From Scolecobasidium constrictum UM 578 (Eukaryota; Ascomycota; Dothideomycetes; Venturiales; Sympoventuriaceae), in contig AZYM01000091.1 in the NCBI GenBank assembly GCA_000611715.1, forward strand, positions 245,861 through 309,860: a stretch of 64,000 bases of DNA, given 5' to 3'. The notes beneath the pieces are model-generated. The model did no database searches and was not told the origin of the DNA. It was given only the letters and a program-made list of their open reading frames with translations. Below, piece by piece: positions 56,161 through 64,000 of the stretch. The position numbers and the translations under genes are program-made. Position 1 is the stretch's first letter. The number at the start of each line of letters is the position of its first letter.

Positions 56161-57414
56161 ATGCAGTCTCTTCCATACGAAATTCTCAATTACATATTAC
56201 AGTATGTCCATCCTACAGGCACCAATCCGTGGCGGGAGGCTCATGAGGCGGGGTTCCCGAAGGACATGCGCCGGAAGTCAAATCACGAATATCTACTTCG
56301 CGGACCCTCACTTCGGTTTTCAGGGAAACCAAACCCGAACTACAAGGATCTGAGACTCGTCTTCCCTCAGTATTACTCCGACGCACTTTTCCACACCGTC
56401 TTTCTATATCCGCATATCGAGAGCTTCACTCGGATTGAAGCTATATCTCTTAGCAATCTTGCGCTCCGTGTACGACGTATAGTCATCTCCCTACCCTTTG
56501 TGACTGAAAAGATCATTAGGCTATTCTCGCCGCAGCATCCCACAGTTACACATTACTGGTACGAGTTTCCAGATCATCTGTTGACGACGATCGAACGATT
56601 TCCAAATCTCGACACAATAATTGTCCTTCCGTCGTGGGATCGAAGGCTACACTGGATGCAAGGACGGCCAGAACGTATACTAGACCTGGAACTTGCTTTG
56701 AACCCTTCGTGGTATGGATGTCGATATGGGCATCCAAAATGCGTGGGAGACAACGAACATTGTGACATGGTTAATCTAAAGTCGCTCCTGGCACAGCTTA
56801 ATAAGCTGAATAAACTCCAGCATCTCCATGTGTTCAATCTTGGGACAGAATGGCTATCATTCCTTCAGTCAAATGACTCAAACCTCCCACTAGATCGTTT
56901 CCCCGTCAGTCCAGCAACGATGGTAAGCCTCAATTTTCACAATCACGAGAAACTCATACGAAAGGCAAAGGTTCATTCTAGTAGTCTGCACGATCTTGTC
57001 TATTTCAACCAAGTTTTTCATCATTTGCGAGAATTTCACCTAGAGCATATCAGTGCTTGGCATTCGGCAGAGGTAGACTTATTCTCAACTGTCTTCGATC
57101 GCCGTTGCTTTCCTCAGATGCAGGTGTTCAAGATGAAGTCATCTGATCTACAGCCCAGTGATTACATTTATATCTTCACTGCGATCCGCTTGCATGGTGG
57201 AATTACAGAAGTCATCTTCGAGGATGTCCACAGCCTCTGTCCACGTAGCACTGTGGGTAAGAGGTTCAGTTTCGCTTCGAGAACTCCGACGGATCAATTA
57301 CAAACACTTCTTTGCGGCTACATGGAGAATCGAAATGTATTGGTTGAGGATGTCAAGCAGAGCTGGTTGGGAATGTTTGGAAGATCAGGGTGTTTGTGTC
57401 AAGCAGAAGACTGA
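56161..57414 (+). CDS. F-box-like protein
   Basis: A 417-residue single-exon protein beginning MQSLPYEILNYILQYV, a typical minimal F-box at the very N terminus. The rest shows leucine-rich-like spacing (FPNLDTIIVLPSW, LNKLQHLHVFNLGTEWL, HHLREFHLEHISAWH), as in fungal F-box/LRR-like proteins that recruit substrates to SCF ligases. The frame is open upstream to 55975, but the conserved start supports 56161. No frame breaks. Confidence 0.75.
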   Translation: MQSLPYEILNYILQYVHPTGTNPWREAHEAGFPKDMRRKSNHEYLLRGPSLRFSGKPNPNYKDLRLVFPQYYSDALFHTVFLYPHIESFTRIEAISLSNLALRVRRIVISLPFVTEKIIRLFSPQHPTVTHYWYEFPDHLLTTIERFPNLDTIIVLPSWDRRLHWMQGRPERILDLELALNPSWYGCRYGHPKCVGDNEHCDMVNLKSLLAQLNKLNKLQHLHVFNLGTEWLSFLQSNDSNLPLDRFPVSPATMVSLNFHNHEKLIRKAKVHSSSLHDLVYFNQVFHHLREFHLEHISAWHSAEVDLFSTVFDRRCFPQMQVFKMKSSDLQPSDYIYIFTAIRLHGGITEVIFEDVHSLCPRSTVGKRFSFASRTPTDQLQTLLCGYMENRNVLVEDVKQSWLGMFGRSGCLCQAED

Positions 57415-58205
57415 GACATCGAACTTTTTACGCCAAGCATTTCGTGCTTTACATAGCGGATATAGATGAATGCTCGAGAATTGATACATATCGATTTTCA
57501 TCAAGGACTTTGGTCGAGCCAAGCATACACAGCATAATTGTTTCTGAACAGCACGTGACGAGGTGGCGCATATGCAAATACGCCACGACGGGAGTCGGTG
57601 GATTGTCTGCCTATGTAGGCAGAGACAATCTACATGTATACAAGTACCTAGAAACTCATAGGTCAATCTTCACACTTGAAGAATCACATTTTCAATTGGC
57701 ATGATGTCCGTCTCGTCCATATTGTAGACATTCTTCGAAACGATCTCCGGGTCTTGGAGGTCGTTGCCGTTCACCTCGGGTAAATCTATGACGTTATTGT
57801 AGATATTGTTGTCGTGGCGCTTTCAATCTACAGCCTTTACCTTTCTTGACCTGAGCCCCGGATGGCGTCTTGACGTCATGGACAACAATAATCTGCTGCC
57901 AAAATCCTAAGGACTCGCGGAGTCATGGGATCACTATTGGAGGCAAGCACCATCCAGTTACATTTACCCTTCGATCATTGTTGACCACTCGCGATCACCT
58001 GGCTGCAGTTGAGCAGGTAGATTGCGCCGATCGCTCGTTGTGATAACCCATGAGGTACTACGTCGATGATGCATACTTCTTTATAGTCAAATGATTTATA
58101 TTTACATCTTTTTGAGCTTTTGTAACTCCGTCATATTTTTTGTATAAAATTTTAATTTTCATAGAGGTAAAATATTAGTTTCATTTCGTATTTCTGATAT
58201 TCGAA
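57415..58205. other. Intergenic region with one arm of an inverted repeat
   Basis: Contains the left 44 bp inverted-repeat arm (57889-57932). An AT-rich stretch lies at about 58080-58200 with no gene. Confidence 0.6.
57889..57932 (+). repeat. Inverted repeat, left arm
   Basis: Starts taatctgctgccaaaatcct and ends cgcggagtcatgggatca. It matches the reverse complement of 60733-60776 with a single mismatch. The arms enclose 2.8 kb holding the largest minisatellite copy and the glycosyltransferase gene. Confidence 0.85.
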
Positions 58206-58209
58206 CAAG

Positions 58210-58985
58210 TTCGAGGGGGTCATCATGGAGGCCGCGGAGGAAGGTCACGGAGCTTGCAGTGCTCACGGCAAATACAGCCTAGTTCGGGGCGGTCACCACT
58301 GAGGTCACCACTGAGGTCACCGAGGCCATGGAGGCGATGGAAAATTGAACCACGGTTGCGGAGGCCATCGCGGAGGCCGCCGGGGAAGGTGACCGAGACC
58401 ACGGGAAGTTAAACCAAGTTCGAGGCGGTCACCAAGGAGGCCACCGAGGGAAGGTCGCGGAGCCCATGGAGGTCACGGAAATTTCAACCAGGTTACGGAG
58501 GCCACCGAGGAAGGCCATGGAGATCTCGGGAAATTCAACCAGGTTCGGGACGGTCACCACGCAAACCACCGAGGGAAGGTCGCGGCTCATGGAGCTCGCG
58601 GAAAATATAACCGAGTCCGGCGTGGTTAACGCTGAGGTCACGGAGCTCACGAAGGCTATGGGAAATACAATCAAGATTGCGAAGGCCATTGCGGAGGCCG
58701 CCGAGAAAGGTCACCGAGATCACAGAGCTCACAGAGGATTCAACCTAGATCGCGGACGCCACCACGGAAGCCGCCAAGGGAGGTTAGGGAGCTCACGGAA
58801 GCCACGGAGGTCATGGAAAATATACTGAGTTCGGGACGGTCACCACTGAAGTTACCGCTGATATCACGGAGCTCAAGGAGCTCACGGGAAATTTAAGCAG
58901 GTCCGGGAGGTCACCACGGAGGCCACTGGGAATGCAACCCAAGCTCGGGGAAGGCCAACACGAAGGCCACTAACGAAGCCACAAA
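58210..58985 (+). repeat. Minisatellite family, copy 3 (largest array)
   Basis: About ten degenerate units of roughly 60-75 bp. A core like ggaaattcaaccaggttcgg recurs near 58270, 58330, 58396, 58470, 58530, 58600, 58665, 58725, 58812 and 58880, followed by gacggtcaccac and gaggtcac/ggagctcac blocks that themselves repeat every 9 bp. CpA/TpG is abundant, so it is not RIP-mutated. Confidence 0.88.
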
Positions 58986-59194
58986 GTCATGAAAAATGAT
59001 GGGAAACAGAGCAGAAGGTCACGCAGCGGCCAAAATGGAGCTCAACCAGTTATGGTTCGTGCTGTGAGCTACGATGGATCGGACGACCTCGTAATGACAG
59101 ATGCACAATCGTTGCGCGTCATTCAGCAAATGCTATAGAGGGCTCTCAAATCCTCCCACCAGGATTGAATTCGTGCCGCCACTTTAGCAATAAA

Positions 59195-60550
59195 ATGCAG
59201 TGCTTTCGCATTAGCGTGGAGAGATTTCGACCTCCCCTCTTCAAACCTCATTTCATATTCCTTATGATCTTAATTATCAGCATCATTTCATGGAACTATG
59301 GTGATCTCTTCTCCACAAATCAACACCAAAAAGCGATTTACGGATATGCGAGCGGAACCAGCCATGCTGATTCTTGTGACAAATGGGAAGGTGCGGAGGA
59401 CGTGGTCTTGGTGATGAAAACAGGAGCAAGCGAGATCGAAGCGAAATTACCTGTGCATCTCAATACGACGTTCAAATGTGCACCCAATGTTTTGGTCTTC
59501 TCGGATATGGCGCAACAGTTCAAGGGTTTAATGGTAAAAGATTCGCTAGGACATCTGGCAGGCGAATTGAACGAAGAAGATCCAGATTTGAGGTATTACT
59601 TGGATCTCATAGATCGCCAAAGCAAAGGCGAGGATATTGTGAAGGGCAACAATACCCAAGCATGGACGCTGGATCGATACAAGAATGTTCCTATGCTACG
59701 GCAAGCGTACGATACGCATCCTTACGCAAAATGGTTCTTCTTCATGGACGCCGATACTGCACTGCTTTGGCCTAATCTCTTGATATGGCTCTCCCAAATG
59801 GATCCATCTGAGCCACATTATATTGGTTCTTCTGTCATTGGTGGAGATAACGTCCGATTCGCTCATGGAGGAACGGGATATATCATATCACATGCTGCAG
59901 CGAAGCTGGTAGCCGAAGAAACGAAGGAAGAGCAAAAGCAGAGCTTCGAGTTCACAAAGAAGGACTGTTGCGGCGATTCGGCGCTGGCGAAGGTGCTTCG
60001 ACTACACAATGTTCTGATCACATCAGCATCTCCTAATGTCAACGGGGAAACGTTGTTTCATCTCAGTTATGGCAAGGAGAGTCTGTGCTTTGCACTCGTT
60101 ACCATGCATCACATGAATACGAGTGAGCTCGCTATGCTGGCCTCGTACCAGGACAGAATGTTTGATGGAAAGGTAAGCCAAATTCACTTCAGAGTAAAGC
60201 TCACAGACTAATCTAGAACCAAGGCGATTCGCTACGCAGACCTCTTTCGCTGTTTCGTCCGTCCTCAGCTCATGCACCGGAGGGCACATTGGGACAACAG
60301 GTCGCCGCAGCTTGTTGGAGATTCCACATTCGAAGGCAAGATCCTGTCATACAAGAGATGCCAGCTTCGGTGTGAGGAAGACATTTTGTGCCTACAATTC
60401 TCCTACGAGCAGGGCAGCTGCAAGATCTCTCGATCAGTCGTACTAGGGAAGCCGTCTGATAGGCAAATTGAGAGTGGGTGGTTATTACACAGAATTGACA
60501 GGTTCATCATTAAGGAGGGAACGTGTGCTGCACAGTGGATCCTGGGGTGA
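59195..60550 (+). CDS. Golgi-type glycosyltransferase, family GT31-like
   Basis: Likely transfers a sugar to secreted or wall glycans in the Golgi. Exons 59195-60172 and 60224-60550 (51 nt intron) give 434 residues. The short cytoplasmic N terminus is followed by a signal-anchor (FIFLMILIISIISWNYG, about residues 20-36), indicating type II topology. The catalytic region has YAKWFFFMDADTALLWPNLL with a DxD-type motif (DAD), IGSSVIGGDNVRFAHGGTGY and KKDCCGDSALAKVL. The C terminus is Cys-rich and PAN/apple-like (RCQLRCEEDILCLQFSYEQ). This order fits the fungal fringe-like GT31 proteins. No frame breaks. It is enclosed by the 44 bp inverted repeats. Confidence 0.8.
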
Positions 60551-61746
60551 GCTGTGTGTAGTACCAAGGATGATGTTATGACTACTGTCGTGATTGTGAC
60601 TTTCGAGATGGGCCTGGGATCGACTACGTTCGCATTAGCCTCCATTTGTGGTCGGCGACTAGTGATATAGAGATGAGGAGTCCGGCGGGTTAAACAAAAA
60701 TCGCCCGGCGTCGGCACGCTCACTTTTCGCATGATCCCATGACTCCGCGTGTCCTTAGGATTTTGGCAGCAGATTAGCCGTCCAAGAACGTCCTCGGCCT
60801 CATCTTCTGGCTGTTTTCTCTCTTGCAATCTTCTGCTCGACTTCTCGAACATCCTTTCTGTAACCCGTGCTTGATATTTTGGAGGAATCGTGACCTTCGT
60901 TGGGCGCAACCAAGCTAATGCTAATGGTGAGGGTTTGTGGACTTCCACCTTGAATACGGGTCAGTATCAACGATGAAGTATCGTTCTTTGTGGCACAAAG
61001 TTCAGAACTGGGTTGATTGTGAAGATACGGCTGGCTTAGTAGACCCATCGATCCTGCGATAGAGACTTACGGCAGTCGCAAGGAGCTTTGCAGCGTTCCG
61101 CTAAGTAGGCACAGTACCCTCACATTTACAATGGCCAGTTTCAAGGCATTCTGAGGAAATGTATGCAAAAGTAGAGCAATCAGAGGAGTCAATCAACATT
61201 CTTGCCCAGAAACCCTCCTTCTTGCAGGCAATTCGCAATCCGCGTTGAATGTCTCTGCCATATGGCCAGGTAACAATAAAATGTTCCTTGCTTTTGCTGA
61301 TTCCTGTTGCTTGAAAGATCTCGAGTGTGCTTCTAATTTTGTTGAGGAGGTATGCCTGATGTTCCTCATGGAGCTGCCCAACAAGATCGGCGAAGTTAGG
61401 TAGTCGGAGCTTTGCTACAACGTCATGGCTGGTTTCGAGAGATCTCCAGCTCGACTGAGAAAGGACGTCTGCTTAAATGCAGCACGGGTCATCCTTTCTT
61501 TGAAGCCTACGGCGCAGCTAGAGTGCGCGGCAAGTGCTGCTTGGGCATATTCTCACACTCTCTGAGTAAGACGTGCCGAACGGCAATTTCGCGCGGACGG
61601 CATCCTCGCGTTTAACGGCATTTCTCCGAATGGTGTTTCTAGGACCATTTTTCCGCCCCATGCGCCTTTCTCTCCTGACGGGCAACAAGGACCTGCTATA
61701 GATGTTCTTAAGTTGCAGAATCGAGCTTGGACAACGACAAACCTCT
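60551..61746. other. Intergenic region with right inverted-repeat arm
   Basis: About 1.2 kb. Holds the right arm of the inverted repeat (60733-60776). Open stretches on the minus strand (60403-60948) and elsewhere lack any family resemblance. Confidence 0.5.
60733..60776 (-). repeat. Inverted repeat, right arm
   Basis: Reads tgatcccatgactccgcg at its left and aggattttggcagcagatta at its right; reverse complement of 57889-57932 with one mismatch. Confidence 0.85.
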
Positions 61747-63477
61747 ATGCTCACCATGGAGTTGGCAGGTGCTCCAATAACACGATCCTCGAACACGTCG
61801 AGATTTCTATTGACAGGGGAGATTCGATGGCCATTGATAGGCATGTTTTCGGCTTTGTGCATCATCACTTTCGCTTGTGCTGTGGATCAAACAGTCCTTG
61901 GTGTTGCTTTACCAGTAAGTAGAATGAACAAAATGAAACTAAGTTGAGCCGCGTTGACAGTTTTAGGTCATTGCTGAAGATCTAGGGGGCACGACCAGCG
62001 AGGCCATCTGGGCCGGTACGTCATTCTTGCTGGCATCAACAGTTGCACAGCCTCCGTGGACTGCCTTCACGGAAGTTTTTGGCAGCCAAGGAGTACTACT
62101 ATGCGCAATTACGATGTTCACCGTGGGTTCTATAATCTGTGCTGTCAGTTGGAATTTCACCGTCATAATCTTCGGTCGCTCTCTTCAAGGCTTGGGTTCC
62201 GGGGGTGTCTCTGCTTTGACATATCTGATCGTGGCGGAGATGATAACGCTCCGCGAGAGAACAAAGTGGTTCAGCTTCGTGGCGAGCACTTGGGTTCTGG
62301 GAACTATGTCCGGACCGCTAATTGGAGGCGTTTGTGCCAAGTTCCATCAATGGGTATAAAACCTTTCCCCTAAAGTTCTTTGGCTTGTTCTGATCTTCAT
62401 GCAGCGAGTCCTTTTTTGGTTCAATTTGCCATTTTGTGTCATTGCAGCCTGCCTTACCTTTCGATCCCTTCATGCCTCCAAGAAAGAAGGGACCATTCAA
62501 CTCAAACTGCGACAAGTGGACTGGACTGGGATAGCGATATTCACAGGCTCTTTAATTAGCATTCTCCTTGCTATCTCCTGGGTAAAATCTAACATCTGAG
62601 CTACAACCACCACAACTCTAACCTTGAGCAGGGTGGCACAAGTTGTGCATGGGATAGCATTCCGGTTGTTATTCCGCTCGGTATTGGAGCATCAATGCTC
62701 ATATTTTTCGTCTGGTACTCAAAACTCATCGCCCGAAGACCACTTTTTCCGATGTGGTTGTTCCGGTCTCCAACTACAAATTTATCCTACCTAGGAACAA
62801 TAGGAGGACGGCTTCAAGATGATGAGCCACTGGACCGCAGAACTGGTTTAGAACTCCCTCGCACGAATGACGTATCTCCAGAAGCATCATTGCGATCACA
62901 CGACGTTGCTAACGAAATGGAACATCTTTCGGTTCATTTGGATCAGGCAGATGACGCTATGTTCCTTGACCTGTCTGTTGATCACACAAAGCTCACAAAA
63001 GCCGCCCTCAAGATCAGACTCCAGATCCATGGGAAAAAGTATCTTTCGAGAATAGAGTCAACAAGGGCGACGATAATTGCAGAAAAGACGATACAAAGAA
63101 TGAGCAAATTGAGGAGAAATTTGTCTTTGATCTTTCAGGGCCCGACAACATCGGCTCTAGACAGTGCACGTAAGAGTAGGAGGATGAATCAAACAAGTCT
63201 GCGCTGTTGGCGGATCCGAAATTCACGTCCAGATAGCATTATTTCCTGGGCCGCAGCGTTGCCAACCACGGACTGGAAGTCATCCGACAGCATGTCTAAT
63301 GAGGTATTTAACTACTTGATAGACAAAATGGAGGCTGCTGGAGAAGTGCAACCATGGCCCCCAGTGGTACGAGCGGTGCTTCGTATCTTCCAAGCGGAAG
63401 TTGTGCCGCACTCGAAAGAATTCAAAACCTTCCTTGACGGTAAGCTCCCTCAATTCACTGCTACAATCATGAAATAA
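61747..63477 (+). pseudogene. Truncated MFS transporter joined to an unrelated tail
   Basis: Exons 61747-61914, 61967-62353, 62405-62581 and 62632-63477 join in frame. The first part is a DHA2-like (14-helix) major facilitator exporter: ACAVDQTVLGVALPVIAEDL, IWAGTSFLLAS, FGRSLQGLGSGG (motif C region nearby), RERTKWFSFVASTWVLGTM, WFNLPFCVI. The transporter sequence ends in about the eighth helix at NLSYLGTI (near 62800), where the family continues for six more helices. Instead a polar tail of about 225 residues follows with no transmembrane segment and no recognised domain. It cannot work as a normal exporter. Whether the chimera is expressed is unknown. Confidence 0.75.
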
Positions 63478-63679
63478 CGTATCCAGACTTTGAACACCGC
63501 ACGTCCCGAGTATCGCGTATGGAAGCCTCGAGCACGGACTGATGGAGATCCTGCAATGTACAGTAATATTGAAAAACATGGCAGATTCATCTACTTCTTG
63601 CGCAAAGTTCATCACGCTGAATCGCTCGCGAACTTTTGCTGAAAGCCGACGCCAATGTGGCTGTACAGATTTCGAACTC

Positions 63680-63960
63680 ATATTCGACGGCCTCCGTGAT
63701 GGCGTCCGCAACGTCGATGGTACTTCCCGTGGCCTTGGTGGCCCTCGTGTTGGCATCTGCAATGGTGGCTGAATCATCCGTGAGCTCGGTGACCCTAGTC
63801 AAATCTCTCGTGCTTTCCATGACCCGTGCGGTGGACCATCCCGAATCTGGCAGAATTTCCCGTGAGCTCCGTGAACCCGTGACCTTCTTCGGCGGCCTTA
63901 GTGATGACTTGCCCGAAACTTGACCGTACTTTCCGTAGCCTCCGTGTGGCCTCAGTAACT
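63680..63960 (-). repeat. Minisatellite family, copy 4 (inverted)
   Basis: Reverse-complement units of the same family: gtgagctccgtgaacccgtg, tcggcggccttagtgatgac and gtagcctccgtgtggcctca. It lies just after the tail of the chimeric transporter. Confidence 0.72.
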
Positions 63961-64000
63961 CATTCTTCTGTGTCGCTCCGCTATACTGTAGAAGGCCCCC

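Noticed and set aside
58210..58985. CRISPR array
   Set aside because: The repeats are degenerate and contiguous, without unique spacers of constant length, and the genome is eukaryotic. It is a minisatellite.
60403..60948. 181-codon minus-strand open frame
   Set aside because: Overlaps the last exon of the glycosyltransferase in antisense and crosses the inverted-repeat arm; no family resemblance.
1..64000. tRNA and rRNA genes
   Set aside because: Scanned by eye for tRNA-like A/B boxes and rRNA motifs; none could be supported. A tRNAscan run would be decisive.

Overview
The window is filamentous ascomycete (Pezizomycotina) nuclear DNA, most likely Dothideomycetes. Evidence: genes with 40-60 nt introns carrying GT..AG ends and CTAAC-type branch sites; HET-domain and HET/NB-ARC proteins; a fungal Dicer; DUF3435-type tyrosine recombinase; and a block of transposons saturated with repeat-induced point mutation (RIP), in which CpA/TpG is nearly gone and TpA is inflated. 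No species is assigned.

Layout. (1) 1-5 kb: housekeeping-like DNA, with a PRPP synthetase on the minus strand divergent from a long disordered basic/acidic protein. (2) About 5.1-11.4 kb: dead transposons, namely a pogo/Fot1-like DDE transposase (plus strand), an LTR-like leader with an unidentified decayed reading frame (plus strand), and the pol of a Ty3/gypsy chromovirus (minus strand). (3) 12.3-16.6 kb: an apparently intact nine-exon, 1287-residue DUF3435-type tyrosine recombinase of the kind that heads Starship giant elements. It ends in a well-formed chromodomain and is the most striking object in the window. (4) 17-28 kb: fungal accessory and self/non-self genes, several frameshifted: HET/NB-ARC, a second HET gene, a DUF7587-like gene, a BTB protein, and a LINE RNase H scrap. 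(5) 28-33 kb: a divergent pair, a 1149-residue methyltransferase/FAD oxidase/phosphomevalonate-kinase-like/APRT-like fusion and GTP cyclohydrolase I, sharing a 343 bp promoter and suggesting a small purine- or pterin-derived metabolite pathway. (6) 33-43 kb: small genes (3CxxC zinc finger, BTB, a protein with an Rx4H HEPN-like motif), relics of the recombinase gene and of an RNase III gene, and an intact RNase III-domain gene. (7) 44-55 kb: a Dicer-2-like gene with two frameshifts, a fragment of a giant DUF3638-type protein, an F-box-like gene, and a 5'-truncated ZNFX1/NFX1-type helicase. (8) 55-64 kb: an F-box protein, a GT31-like glycosyltransferase inside a 44 bp inverted-repeat pair, and a chimeric truncated MFS transporter, interspersed with a degenerate roughly 65 bp minisatellite family found at four places.

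How the parts may fit. The recombinase faces rightward into an accessory-rich region that starts at the edge of RIP-mutated DNA, as expected if 12.3 kb to beyond 64 kb were Starship-like cargo. No element end is demonstrated here. Three RNA-silencing-type genes (Dicer, RNase III family, ZNFX1-like) lie within 14 kb of one another. The many one-base frameshifts may be real decay or assembly error; read-level checking decides this.
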